From: Mucilaginibacter lappiensis
GTDB taxonomy: Bacteria > Bacteroidota > Bacteroidia > Sphingobacteriales > Sphingobacteriaceae
Reading direction: 5' to 3'
Length of the DNA stretch: 64,000 nucleotides
Assembly (NCBI RefSeq): GCF_900155965.1
Contig: NZ_FTMG01000001.1
Span: 558,001 to 622,000 of the forward strand
Both the position numbers and the translations under genes were made by a program. This document shows, piece by piece, positions 1 to 9,624 of the stretch (position 1 is its first letter; the number at the start of each line of letters is the position of its first letter). Below the pieces are notes generated by a model. It saw only the letters and a list, made by a program, of their open reading frames with translations. It had not been told where the DNA came from and made no database searches.

Positions 1-808
1 TAAAATCTGATAGTTTAACCATTTTGCCGGACGTATCGGGTTGTTCAAAATCCGGAGCCATCTTGCCTATAGCCGTAACTTTTTTGGCTTCGATTGCTTT
101 CAGAATGCTTTGGTTGTAACTTGTGGTTTTATAAGACGGCCCAAGTTCATTGTAATAAAACTGCGCTTTTTCAGCCGGAACCACGGCAATCATCGTATTT
201 AGCAGATATACTGATACAAAAGCATCGGGATGTTGTTTTATAAAACTGCCCAATCGTTCTGCTTCCGATTTATTGCCAGCCTCATTTAACTCATTATAGT
301 ATTGATAAATTTCCGGAAATTTGGGATCTTTTTGGTTAAGATGTTCCATTACATCTGCTCCAAATTTCTCTTTCAGCTTATCCTGAATCTGTTGTCTGAG
401 CGGCAGGCCACCTTTCATAAATTCTGATAGTAACTCATTCTCCGGCGCATCCGTAATAACCGAATTGGCCAGGGTTTCCATATCAGCTTTCAGGTGAATT
501 GTCCCTGGTTTTGATATCAGGATACCGTAGGGCGAATAACCTCCCTTTTTTTTCAATTCATATTTGCTGTAAAACATGTAACGGGTAGGTTCCTTATAAG
601 GAACAGATAGTTCAAACCCGCCGTTTGCAACGGTTACAGAATCATGATCGCCTGTGGTTTTATTATATAAAACCAGTTGTTTGCCATTGTACGCTGTATC
701 TGTTATACCTTTAAAAATCACCAATTGCTTTTCAGTTGCCGTTTGGGCAATAACTAATTTGCTGACCGATACGAAAAGTATGGCCAATACTATTTTTTTC
801 ATTTTCAT
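1..808 (-). CDS. TlpA-family thiol:disulfide oxidoreductase (partial, C-terminus outside window)
   Basis: The frame is open from ATG at 808 (second in-frame ATG at 802) to the left edge, about 269 codons. The N-terminus is a short basic stretch plus hydrophobic signal peptide ending near VIAQ. A DUF4369-like domain follows, then a helical linker. The last visible residues (KMAPDFEQPDTSGKMVKL) are the usual entry into a TlpA/AhpC-type thioredoxin fold, so the CxxC motif must lie outside the window. Family members are periplasmic or membrane-anchored redox proteins. It is the last visible gene of a minus-strand run of three related genes, 16 bp downstream of the broken copy, so it is probably co-transcribed with the SusC/SusD genes. 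Confidence 0.85.
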   Translation of the reverse strand, partial: MKMKKIVLAILFVSVSKLVIAQTATEKQLVIFKGITDTAYNGKQLVLYNKTTGDHDSVTVANGGFELSVPYKEPTRYMFYSKYELKKKGGYSPYGILISKPGTIHLKADMETLANSVITDAPENELLSEFMKGGLPLRQQIQDKLKEKFGADVMEHLNQKDPKFPEIYQYYNELNEAGNKSEAERLGSFIKQHPDAFVSVYLLNTMIAVVPAEKAQFYYNELGPSYKTTSYNQSILKAIEAKKVTAIGKMAPDFEQPDTSGKMVKLSDF

Positions 809-824
809 AAATTACTTTTTACAG

Positions 825-1763
825 CTAGTTAAAAATTTTTGCGAGCGCTTTATCCAGGTCATCACCTTTGATATTCTTTGCCAGAATGGTTCCGTCAGGA
901 CCGATCAGAAAATTTGCAGGGACAGCGTTAATATTGTATAACTTCACTACTGCATTACCCCAAAATTTCAAATCGCTAACATGAGTCCAGGTCAGGTGAT
1001 CATCGTGTATGGCTTTGAGCCATAACTCTTTTTTCCCCGGCTGATCGAGCGAAACACTTAAAACCGTAAAGTTTTTGTCTTTATACTGATTGTAAGCTTT
1101 TACCACATTAGGGTTCTCCAGCCGGCAGGGGGCGCACCAACTGGCCCAAAAATCAAGCAATACATATTTCCCTCTGAAACTCTTTAAGGAAACCGGCTTG
1201 CCAAGTGTATCGCTCTGTGTAAAATCTGGTGCCGCCTGTCCAACTTCAAGCATCTTTTTATTGTTTAAGGCAAATAGCATATCAGCGGCAATTTTATTAT
1301 TGCGGGCGTATGGGGTCATTTTGTCTAAAATTGCTTTCTTTTCTTCATCGGTCAATCTACCACCGAAGGGTTCAAGCGGGCTGTGCATGATAAAAGCACA
1401 CACAGCACTGTTTGGATGTTTATCGATCCACTGCAGAGCCATTATTTTACGAATGGAATCTGCCCTTTTCAATTGCCCACTTGTCACTTGTATAGCTGCG
1501 GAGTCTTTTTTAATCATTGCCTGGCGAGCGTTATTTTTTATACTTTCATAGTTTGCCAGCTCTGGGGCGCTTGCAAGAAACTGATGAAACTGGTTTAACT
1601 CCTGTGCTCCCTTATTCCCACCCAATGTTACATGCGTGAAGAGTGAGTCTTTCGAATTAATGGTAATAAGGCCTTTATCCACATATATAAAAAGCAGTTT
1701 CATCGCTGCAATTTTATCGCCAATTAATAATATCAGTTCATTCCCTCCACCCTCATCAAACAT
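825..1763 (-). CDS. TlpA-family thioredoxin domain protein, 3' part of a frameshifted gene
   Basis: A 312-residue frame containing the end of a DUF4369-like domain (about residues 8-50), a helical linker and a C-terminal thioredoxin fold with the redox motif WCAPC (Cys210 and Cys213). It has no signal peptide. The missing leader and first half of DUF4369 are encoded just upstream in another frame (1756-2010). The two frames overlap by 8 bases, and joined they give a normal TlpA protein of the same design as both neighbours. I read this as one gene disrupted by a single frameshift. Alternatives are a sequencing error or re-initiation at the overlapping ATG. Confidence 0.75.
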   Translation of the reverse strand: MFDEGGGNELILLIGDKIAAMKLLFIYVDKGLITINSKDSLFTHVTLGGNKGAQELNQFHQFLASAPELANYESIKNNARQAMIKKDSAAIQVTSGQLKRADSIRKIMALQWIDKHPNSAVCAFIMHSPLEPFGGRLTDEEKKAILDKMTPYARNNKIAADMLFALNNKKMLEVGQAAPDFTQSDTLGKPVSLKSFRGKYVLLDFWASWCAPCRLENPNVVKAYNQYKDKNFTVLSVSLDQPGKKELWLKAIHDDHLTWTHVSDLKFWGNAVVKLYNINAVPANFLIGPDGTILAKNIKGDDLDKALAKIFN

Positions 1764-2010
1764 TTAGTTTAATGGTAAAACCGCCAGCCGTACTAAGAAC
1801 AGAATCCCAATTTTCATAGCCCTTCATGTGTTCTTTGTCATTCCATTCGTAATGAACTTTTATACCAGGCCTCATTTGTGATATACTACCTTGAATGGTG
1901 GTGTTATATTGCTGGGCAAATCCTGTTAATGTAATGAGCAACAGGATTATTGTTGGGATACACTTGGCTAAACCGAAAAGATGCGATCGTTTTTTATTGT
2001 TTATTCTCAT
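1756..2010 (-). pseudogene. N-terminal fragment of the frameshifted TlpA/DUF4369 gene
   Basis: ATG at 2010 (MRINNKKRS) gives 84 residues: a basic n-region, a hydrophobic signal segment ending in TGFAQQ, and the first strands of a DUF4369-like domain. It stops shortly after GGFTIKLNV. The homologous position in the intact neighbour (GKFTISGTISQP) continues for about 300 more residues. The remaining domain resumes in another frame at 1763. A longer frame to 2094 exists but overlaps the upstream gene's C-terminus, so the ATG four bases after that gene's end is preferred. Confidence 0.7.
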
Positions 2011-2014
2011 GATA

Positions 2015-3184
2015 TTAAAATTTAAATATGGCTGCCAACATTTTGTCCAGGTCTTCGTCAGAACCGTTGTCAAAACGGCCGATGATCTTTCCATTGGGGT
2101 CGATTAATATTTTAGTGGGCAATGACCTCACCCCATATTGTTCGCCCAGATCACGTGGATTAGGCATACCCTTTCTGGCCATTTCCGTATTGCCACCGCG
2201 CAGGGTTTGATGGAACATGCCAGTACCGTCTTTATCAATAGCGGCCGACCAATTGGGTACATTCTTATCATCGTCTCCGATGGCAATGATATCGAAGTTT
2301 TTGGCCTTATATTTCTGATAAAAACTGATGATATGCGGCATGCTGGCACGACAAGGGACACACCAGGTAGCCCAAAAGTCGAGCAACACGTATTTACCTC
2401 TAAAGCTGGCCAATACCAGGTCTTTACCTTCCCTATCTTTTACCGCGAATTGAAAAGCCTCGGTTCCGGGTATACCTACTTCACGACTTTTAATTACGGC
2501 CGCCAGTCTACGGGCTCCCGTACTTTCTTTTACAGCAGGGCTAAAATTGCGGTATATCGTTTTCAGGGAATCTAAACTGAACGCGCCGGTTAAATACATT
2601 ACACGATCTGATGATACATAAGAGTCTGGGTGACTTAAAAAGTATTTGTAATAGATATCAGCTATTTTAGCCTGATAAGGCGCAAGTGCTGAACGGTTAC
2701 CGGCACTATTAGCCCCATGCGAAGCCGGGTTTAACGCTGACAGCGAATCAACAGTAGCTTGCAAGGCTTGTGTTTTACCCTTTAACTCATTCCATTCGTC
2801 CTGGGTTTTTGATCCTTTGGCATAGACGTATCCCCGTGCATCAGCCTCCTTATTGATCAGCATATTTCCAGGTTCGATATAAACCAGGTTTCTTTTTATT
2901 TCAACATCCCTTTTACTCAGTACCTCGCCCTTATGCTTAAATAAAAGAAAGGAAAATGAAGGTTGACTGATCGTTCCGCTGATGGTGAATTTCCCATCAG
3001 ATGCCGGAACAATCTGGTGGATATATTTGCCCTGGCCATCTATATATTCGATAGAAACGGAGTCAAGTTGCGGGCTTGTCATTATCCCCTGAAGCGTAAA
3101 TTGTTTTTCCGAATTTACCTGGCCTAAACATTTTACAGCTATAAAAAAACAAGCCGATAGTATTGTTAACTTTTTGATTTTCAT
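2015..3184 (-). CDS. TlpA-family thiol:disulfide oxidoreductase with DUF4369 domain
   Basis: 389 residues. There is a signal peptide (residues 1-21), a DUF4369-like beta domain (about 27-115), a helical linker (about 125-235) and a C-terminal TlpA thioredoxin domain (about 240-389). The active site is WCVPC with Cys275 and Cys278, and a cis-proline segment (SLPTKILI) is visible near the end. Such proteins reduce or isomerise disulfides in the periplasm. In Bacteroidota they often follow SusC/SusD genes under FecI/FecR control, as here. This is the only complete member of the three paralogues in the window. Confidence 0.9.
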   Translation of the reverse strand: MKIKKLTILSACFFIAVKCLGQVNSEKQFTLQGIMTSPQLDSVSIEYIDGQGKYIHQIVPASDGKFTISGTISQPSFSFLLFKHKGEVLSKRDVEIKRNLVYIEPGNMLINKEADARGYVYAKGSKTQDEWNELKGKTQALQATVDSLSALNPASHGANSAGNRSALAPYQAKIADIYYKYFLSHPDSYVSSDRVMYLTGAFSLDSLKTIYRNFSPAVKESTGARRLAAVIKSREVGIPGTEAFQFAVKDREGKDLVLASFRGKYVLLDFWATWCVPCRASMPHIISFYQKYKAKNFDIIAIGDDDKNVPNWSAAIDKDGTGMFHQTLRGGNTEMARKGMPNPRDLGEQYGVRSLPTKILIDPNGKIIGRFDNGSDEDLDKMLAAIFKF

Positions 3185-3224
3185 TACAGATATATTTAAT
3201 TAAGATTCTGCTTACTGCTGGTCT

Positions 3225-4682
3225 TTAGTAATTCTGAGTCAGGTTAGGGTTGTAATTGGTACCACTTTGCGGAAATGGAAAGATCCATAAAGGCGATTCT
3301 GGTTTCAGCTGGTAAATAACGCCATTAACTGTCCGGGTAATGGTTTGCTTATAAGCATCCTCCGTATTCCATCTTTTGATGTTGAAATAATTCTTGAAAG
3401 TGTACAAAAATTCTATCCTCGATAATTTCATCAGGTATCCCATAGCCTGGGCTTCGGTACCGGCCGTTTCATCAACACTGTTAACAATCCTTTTTTTTCT
3501 GATGGTGTTGATGATGCTCATGGCTCCGGCCACATCCTGTGTACGGGCCAGGCATTCTGCTTTGATCAGATAAGTATCGCTTGTGGTAAGGCCTGCCGTA
3601 TTTACCGCATATATAGCCGGTGTATAATACCACAGCTTGGCGCCGGTTACACCAGTAATATTAAAAGCCCCGGCTACCGAAGGATAATATGGCTTAATAT
3701 AATCGTTAATCACACTACCGGGCTCATAATAATTCATTACTTCTAAACTTGGCGCGTTAAGAATTGGAGGGCCCGAATAGGACGCATAAAAAAGATTATC
3801 GGGAGAAGTAACAGCCGGCTTGGCAAAAGTAATACCCCCTACTGGTTTGAAAAGATTGTCATCAATTAGTGTATTGTTGATGGCCAGGCTCGCATTGGCG
3901 GCAGTTAAAGCTCCGGTATAGTTGCGCATTGCTAAAAGTACCTGTGCCTTTACAGCATAAGCAAATCCCAGACCTACCCGCATATTGTTGGCCGGAACCG
4001 GGGGCAAACTGTTTAGCGCCAGACCCGCGTTGATGTCAGAAACGATGTTGGCATATACTTCGGCTACCGTACTTTTTTTGTTGGGTACGCTAATCACGTT
4101 ATCTTCTTTTACGTACGGAATGCCTCCATCTGTTGCAGCTGTAGCTGGGTTGTATGCCTTTGCATAAAAATTAACCAGCAAATAATGAAAATAGGCCCGG
4201 AGTATGTACGCTTCCGCTTTTAACTGAGCGGCTTTTGTTTTATCACCACTTGCCTTATCGGCATTGGCTAATACCACATTGCATACGTTGTTAATAATAA
4301 AATACAGCTTTTCATATTTTGCATCTGAGATTGCCAGTGTTTTACGGTCTGTTGTTTCATCATAGGTAGTAAGGGCATAGGCTAATGTTACAGAATGCAC
4401 TGCAATCAAATTGGTAACATTGGTTACATATGGATAAACATCATTAACTATTACACCCGCATCATTTGATTGAAATGCTGTACCTGCGGTTGTTCTGCCA
4501 GCTAAGCTGGTATCCCTTACACTGCCATTGTAGCTGTAATTAAAGTTTAGTATTAGGTCAAGGTCCGACACCCGGCTTAGTATGTTGGCGCCCTTAGGGG
4601 TTATTTCAGTAAACTTAGTGCAGGCTGGTAAAAAGAACAACAGACTCCCTAATAATACGCTGTTAAATATTATCTTTTTCAT
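3225..4682 (-). CDS. RagB/SusD-family outer-membrane lipoprotein
   Basis: 485 residues with a lipoprotein signal (LLFFLPACTK, lipid on Cys21). A SusD-like region (about 90-240) contains the typical AYILRAYFHYLLVNFYA helix, and the C-terminal RagB region includes RIEFLYTFKNYFNIKRW. SusD proteins sit on the cell surface as the lid of the SusC transporter and bind substrate. The gene starts 8 bp after the SusC gene, so the two should form one complex. The partner's STN domain and the FecI/FecR pair upstream indicate signalling-regulated uptake. The substrate cannot be read from sequence. Confidence 0.93.
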   Translation of the reverse strand: MKKIIFNSVLLGSLLFFLPACTKFTEITPKGANILSRVSDLDLILNFNYSYNGSVRDTSLAGRTTAGTAFQSNDAGVIVNDVYPYVTNVTNLIAVHSVTLAYALTTYDETTDRKTLAISDAKYEKLYFIINNVCNVVLANADKASGDKTKAAQLKAEAYILRAYFHYLLVNFYAKAYNPATAATDGGIPYVKEDNVISVPNKKSTVAEVYANIVSDINAGLALNSLPPVPANNMRVGLGFAYAVKAQVLLAMRNYTGALTAANASLAINNTLIDDNLFKPVGGITFAKPAVTSPDNLFYASYSGPPILNAPSLEVMNYYEPGSVINDYIKPYYPSVAGAFNITGVTGAKLWYYTPAIYAVNTAGLTTSDTYLIKAECLARTQDVAGAMSIINTIRKKRIVNSVDETAGTEAQAMGYLMKLSRIEFLYTFKNYFNIKRWNTEDAYKQTITRTVNGVIYQLKPESPLWIFPFPQSGTNYNPNLTQNY

Positions 4683-4690
4683 GTTCGTTA

Positions 4691-7600
4691 TTATAAATTG
4701 AAATTAATACCAAATACGTATGAAGTAAGTGTCGGCGCTCCCCCGGTTTCAGGATCAATATTTACATCATTCTTTTTCCATAACGCTTTGGGGTTATTGA
4801 GCTGAAAACGCAGTTTTACATCTTTTACGCCCAATTTATCTGTCCAATTTCCAGGCAGTTGATAACCTGCCGCCACGTACCTGATCTTAATAAAATCGCC
4901 CGGGCGAACAAATGCGTCAGAATATGGAAGATGATAGGCAGGAACCGCAGATGTGCCGGGATAGTTTCCAGGAGCATATTGACCAAAACCCGGAATAATG
5001 GTATTGGTATTACCCGGCGACCAGCTATTTGATAAATAGGATGGCAATCCTGTGTAGGGTACTCCGCTATAAATATCAGGAACTACGGCCCTGAGGTACT
5101 GCCCGCCATAATATACAGCCAGCATGTTCAGACTAAACCCTTTATAGTAGATACTATTGGTCAGTGCAATATTGTTTTTAGGATCTGTTCCGCCTGAATA
5201 AGTAACGGCGCTTAAATCACTACCGGTAAGTCCAACAGTGGTTAGCGTTCCATCTGCCTTAAGCCACTGCGGCTGCCCCACACTGTTGAGTCCCTTATAC
5301 TGAAAGGAGTATAATGAGTTAACCGGGTAACCCACCTTATACCCCCCCTGTACCAGGGCCACCGGCGATGCTGATACCTCATCTACATAAGTTATTTTAT
5401 TGTTATTATGACTTATTACAAGTAAAGTAGTCCAGCCAAGGCCATCTTTTTTACCCGGTTTTAACCAGCTATAGCTCAGGCTCAACTCAAGGCCATTGTT
5501 CAACAATCCAGCATTGTTGATAACCTGACTGGTAAACCCTTCCGAAGCATCAAGCCTCTTCGTAAAAAAGATATTTGTCCCTTTTTTCCGGTACCAGTCA
5601 AACGAACCGCTTAGCCGGTTATTAAACAAACTGAAATCAAGACCCAAATTAGTTGTCGCAGTTTTTTCCCAGGTAAGCTGTGGATTGGCAGCACTGGTTA
5701 CTACAGATGCGGGTTGGTTAGTAGCCGCATTGGTAAGGGTAGAATTAGCTGTCAATAAACTGGTTACACCGAGTTTTACATTTCCAGTTACACCATAAGT
5801 TGCCCTGAATTTTAGAAATTTAACCCAATCCACAGCCGCCATGAATGATTCATTCGAAATATTCCAGCCCAGGCCTGTTGACCATAGCGGTTTACCCCTG
5901 AATTTTTTATCAAGGCCAAAAACATCAGCGTAATCTACCCGGTAAGATCCAAAAACATTATATTTATTATCATACGTGTATGTCGCATTGGCATAACCTG
6001 AATTAAACCTGTGCTCAGTCTCTGGAATTACACCTATGGGATTATTTAAATAGGTGTTATACAAGCCCAGGGTATTGAACCCGTTTTTAAATGAGGTGGT
6101 TGTATTGTAAGCAAATAAAGCAGGGAAATTAACAGAAGTAGTTGACTGGGATTGCAGTTGGTCATCATATCCTAATAATAACCCACTTGTTCCTTTGGTG
6201 AGCGTTTGGCGGAATTCAGTACCAGCAATAACATCAATTGCATTTTTTCCATACTGGCGCTTATAATTCAGTTGCCCCCTTGCGGTCCAATAATCACCGG
6301 TACTATTGATAGTAGCCAATTTGCCACCATTGTCAGGAAGCAACGAAGTATAAGCTCCCGGCGTTGTTGCGGATGGGGAGCTGTACACATTTTTGAGGTA
6401 TCGCATAATGTAACTATCCGGTTCGGAGTAAGCTGAAACGTTAGTTGTACTGCTCTCATATTGAAACTGGGGATTAAAGGTTAAACCCGGGATGATCCTG
6501 ACGATAGCGTTAACATAATACCTGGTATTTTGCTGTTTGGTAATACTTGCGTCATGCTCCAGTTCATCCAGATGGTTAACCAGCATACTGTAACGTGGCT
6601 GCGTGGCTGGGTTGGTGTTATACATATTATAATCACCCGTGGTATAATATACCCGTTTACCATTTCCGTCAAGCAGTTGCATGTATGGTGATACATTAGT
6701 GCCATCAGTGGCAAAATCACTGCTGCTTGACTTGGTTTTGCCCAATACGCTGTTAACCCCAAAGTTTACATCCATCCATTTGCTTAAATTATAAGAACCC
6801 TTATAAAAAATATTAAGCTGATTATTGTAAGCATTGATGATGCCCGTGTTATCGCCTTTAAAATTTAACACCAGGCTCGACTGAAATTTATTTCCATCGG
6901 TGCGTATAGCGAAATTGTATTGCTGCAAAACGTCTTTTAATAAGGCATTATCTGTGTATTGCTTTCTAAAGTCGTTCTTTTTAAAGCCAGCCAGCTGATT
7001 ATCCAGTTGACTTTGGGTGATTGAGCCCTGGGCACGCTGGTAATAAGCGTATTGAACAGGAGTAATCTGATTGCCATTGGTAATATCACTGGTTGTTTTA
7101 GTAATATTTGTTGCTATAGCATTACCTGTGAGATACTGATAGTTAAAAAAATTACTTTCCAGATCAACCTGCTGGGAGGGTGTAAGCATATTAAAACCCA
7201 GATCTGGCTTTTGGGTTATGGTCACATCACTTGAAAATTCTACAGATGTGCGTTTATTTTTAGCCTTTTTAGTAGTAATTACTATAACCCCATTAGCAGC
7301 CCTGATACCGTAAATAGCTGAAGCCGCGGCATCTTTCAATACGGTTATGCTTTCTACATCGTAAGGATTAATATTGGCTATCGAACCCTCAATAGGAAGA
7401 CCATCTACTACAATAAGCGCCCCGGTTTGTGACTGTATGGTACTTACACCCCTGATAGTGGTAGCGCCCCTGTAATTTACCAGGCCCGGGATTCTGCCTT
7501 CCAGGTTGTCCATAATATTGGGGGTATATCTTTTCTCCAATTCTGTACTGCCCACGGTAACCGTAGCTCCTGTCATTTGTTCCTGCCTGACAGTTTGAAA

Positions 7601-8308
7601 ACCGGTATTAACAATAACCTCCTTTAGCTCATTACTTTTTGCCTTAAGCGTAACTTTTATTTCGGTACGGTTATTTAGTTTTACTTCCACAGTTTCCATT
7701 CCTACATTGGTAAAAACCAGGATAGCATCGGCATTGTCGACTCTGATTTCAAACATGCCCTCTTTATCTGTGGCTATTTTATTTTTGGTGCCTTTAACAC
7801 TTACCGTTACTCCAGGCATCGGATTTCCGTGTTCATCCAGCACCTGCCCGCTAATTTTAATATCAACAGTTGGTAATGTTTTCTGCGGGCCCTCCGTCTT
7901 TTTAGGTACAACAATGATCAGTTTATTATTGATAGAGTAGGTAAATGGCTGATCTTTAAAACAGGCATTTAAAACATCGGTTAAAGCCGCAGCCTTAACA
8001 TGAATACTTACAGTTTTTGCCTGTTGTATCTGGTCTTCATTGATCAGGAAATCAAAACCGCTTTGTTTTCTTAATTCCTTAAACACCTCGGTAAGCGGAG
8101 CATTCGTCTTAGACAAAGAGATCTTTTGAGCATTTGCCGCAAAGCTGATCTGCATGAATGCGGTCAAAATTATCAGACAGGTTAAATTAATCCTCATCAG
8201 CCATATTTTTAGCGTAGTGTTCCATGTATTAATTCGGAAAAAGTTGTGCTGGGTATTCAGCGAACGGCGGGGCGCGCCATTCCCAATTGTATAGTAAAGT
8301 TTATACAT
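4691..8308 (-). CDS. SusC/RagA TonB-dependent transporter with STN signalling domain
   Basis: 1205 residues. After a signal peptide (MRINLTCLII... ending AANAQ) come an STN domain (about 62-130; secretin/TonB short N-terminus, which contacts FecR), a CarboxypepD_reg-like domain (about 150-235), a plug with VDGLPIEGSIANINPYDVE, and a 22-strand-type barrel ending in a terminal aromatic strand. The ATG at 8308 gives a 37-residue extension before Met38 (8197). Such extensions are common in this family in Sphingobacteriaceae, so the start is uncertain. With the adjacent FecR and ECF sigma factor it forms a classic surface-signalling system. It is the first gene of the uptake operon running into SusD and the TlpA genes. 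Confidence 0.93.
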   Translation of the reverse strand: MYKLYYTIGNGAPRRSLNTQHNFFRINTWNTTLKIWLMRINLTCLIILTAFMQISFAANAQKISLSKTNAPLTEVFKELRKQSGFDFLINEDQIQQAKTVSIHVKAAALTDVLNACFKDQPFTYSINNKLIIVVPKKTEGPQKTLPTVDIKISGQVLDEHGNPMPGVTVSVKGTKNKIATDKEGMFEIRVDNADAILVFTNVGMETVEVKLNNRTEIKVTLKAKSNELKEVIVNTGFQTVRQEQMTGATVTVGSTELEKRYTPNIMDNLEGRIPGLVNYRGATTIRGVSTIQSQTGALIVVDGLPIEGSIANINPYDVESITVLKDAAASAIYGIRAANGVIVITTKKAKNKRTSVEFSSDVTITQKPDLGFNMLTPSQQVDLESNFFNYQYLTGNAIATNITKTTSDITNGNQITPVQYAYYQRAQGSITQSQLDNQLAGFKKNDFRKQYTDNALLKDVLQQYNFAIRTDGNKFQSSLVLNFKGDNTGIINAYNNQLNIFYKGSYNLSKWMDVNFGVNSVLGKTKSSSSDFATDGTNVSPYMQLLDGNGKRVYYTTGDYNMYNTNPATQPRYSMLVNHLDELEHDASITKQQNTRYYVNAIVRIIPGLTFNPQFQYESSTTNVSAYSEPDSYIMRYLKNVYSSPSATTPGAYTSLLPDNGGKLATINSTGDYWTARGQLNYKRQYGKNAIDVIAGTEFRQTLTKGTSGLLLGYDDQLQSQSTTSVNFPALFAYNTTTSFKNGFNTLGLYNTYLNNPIGVIPETEHRFNSGYANATYTYDNKYNVFGSYRVDYADVFGLDKKFRGKPLWSTGLGWNISNESFMAAVDWVKFLKFRATYGVTGNVKLGVTSLLTANSTLTNAATNQPASVVTSAANPQLTWEKTATTNLGLDFSLFNNRLSGSFDWYRKKGTNIFFTKRLDASEGFTSQVINNAGLLNNGLELSLSYSWLKPGKKDGLGWTTLLVISHNNNKITYVDEVSASPVALVQGGYKVGYPVNSLYSFQYKGLNSVGQPQWLKADGTLTTVGLTGSDLSAVTYSGGTDPKNNIALTNSIYYKGFSLNMLAVYYGGQYLRAVVPDIYSGVPYTGLPSYLSNSWSPGNTNTIIPGFGQYAPGNYPGTSAVPAYHLPYSDAFVRPGDFIKIRYVAAGYQLPGNWTDKLGVKDVKLRFQLNNPKALWKKNDVNIDPETGGAPTLTSYVFGINFNL

Positions 8309-8370
8309 TTGTTCTTCGGTTTAATCGTTGACAATCATTAACAGGGTTAGCTACGGGTTATCCGGATTTG

Positions 8371-8400
8371 AATCGGGGGCGGGTCGAAACGCCTCCGATT
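8371..8400. terminator. Stable hairpin between fecR-like and susC-like genes
   Basis: Arms AATCGGGGGCG (8371-8381) and CGCCTCCGATT (8390-8400) pair over 11 bases with one G-T wobble and an 8-base loop. The T-rich flank (ATTTTTC) lies on the plus-strand side, so it is not a textbook terminator for the minus-strand genes. It may separate the regulator transcript from the transporter transcript. Confidence 0.45.
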
Positions 8401-8432
8401 ATTTTTCACGGTAACTTATTAGAAAGTAAAGT

Positions 8433-9557
8433 TCAAGGCATCACTTCAATCCTCCTTCCTTCCATTTTAAAGTGAACATTCTGATTCATTTCAAGCGCTT
8501 TTAATATTTCGGATAGTTTTTTTGTACGAGAGATAGTGCCAAAGAATTTTTTGTACCCGGTATTGTTTTTATATATCACATCCACATCATACCAGCGGGC
8601 TATCTGGCGCATAACGTTTTGCAGATCTTCGTCATTAAAAATAAAATCGCCATTTTTCCAGCCTACGGCCTGATCGGGATCTGCAGTTGCAATATTCATA
8701 TTATTTTGAACAACGGTGGCCTGTTCGCCGGGCTTTAATAATCGTGCATGATTATTTACAGTAATATTTATGCTGCCTTCTAATAAGGTGGTTTTTAATG
8801 CGGGTTCATCAGCGTATGAATTAATATTAAAATGTGTGCCCAATACTTCTACGAGCTGCCCCTTACTCTTCACCCGGAAAGGTTTAGCCGCATTATGCGC
8901 AACTTCAAAATAAACCTCACCGGTAATTTCAACTGTCCGGTTATTTCCTGAAAAAGTGGTTGGATAGGTTATAGAGGATGCTGCATTGAGCCAAACATTA
9001 GTTCCGTCTGATAAAAGGACATGATACTGGCCGCCACGAGGGGTACTTGTAGTGTTAAAGGCTGCTGCTCCACCAGCACTTTCATCAGTGGCCTGATAAA
9101 CAATCTGTCCATCCGCTGTTTTATTAATTTCGGCATTGCCCTCTTGAGCAAGCTTGCCGTTTGGATTACCGGATAATATGATCCTTTTGCCATTAGCCAG
9201 GGTAAGTATAGCTTTATTACTACCAGGTGCTATATCATGTTGATGAATTTGTGCTGTTTGGGGACTGTCTTTTTTATGGAGCAAGAAGTAGTAGCCACCT
9301 ATGGCCAGGCAAATTACAACAGAGGCAGCTGCTGCAATGCGTGGCCAACCTATAAATTTAGGTCGCTGTATATCCCCGCTGCTATCAAGAGATTTTAAAA
9401 TAGAATGAACATCTTCGGCCCATTCCGTATCGATTAGCTTTTTGGAAGGAGCTATAGTATATTGGTTATACCAGGTTTCCAATAAAGCCAGTTCTTCTTC
9501 CGAACAATTACCATCCTGATATTTTTGAAGCAGTTCTTGCGCTTTAGTTCTTTGCAT
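8433..9557 (-). CDS. FecR-family anti-sigma factor
   Basis: 374 residues. It has an N-terminal cytoplasmic segment that should bind the sigma factor, one transmembrane helix (about 73-92), a periplasmic FecR domain (about 170-270, with RGGQYHVLLSDGTNVWLNA) and a C-terminal DUF4974 domain (about 300-374). Proteins of this kind hold the partner sigma factor inactive and release it when the loaded STN-SusC transporter signals across the periplasm. The gene lies between its likely sigma factor (9625-10200) and its likely transporter (4691-8308), all on the minus strand. Confidence 0.93.
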   Translation of the reverse strand: MQRTKAQELLQKYQDGNCSEEELALLETWYNQYTIAPSKKLIDTEWAEDVHSILKSLDSSGDIQRPKFIGWPRIAAAASVVICLAIGGYYFLLHKKDSPQTAQIHQHDIAPGSNKAILTLANGKRIILSGNPNGKLAQEGNAEINKTADGQIVYQATDESAGGAAAFNTTSTPRGGQYHVLLSDGTNVWLNAASSITYPTTFSGNNRTVEITGEVYFEVAHNAAKPFRVKSKGQLVEVLGTHFNINSYADEPALKTTLLEGSINITVNNHARLLKPGEQATVVQNNMNIATADPDQAVGWKNGDFIFNDEDLQNVMRQIARWYDVDVIYKNNTGYKKFFGTISRTKKLSEILKALEMNQNVHFKMEGRRIEVMP

Positions 9558-9624
9558 AAACGAAGGTTATATCCTTAATTATAACAAAGACAGCTAAGAA
9601 AGGGTTAGGGCCCAGAAAATTCTA

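Noticed and set aside
654..941. Plus-strand open frame of 95 residues
   Set aside because: It lies antisense to the ends of two TlpA genes and is rich in Cys and Phe without any recognisable family.
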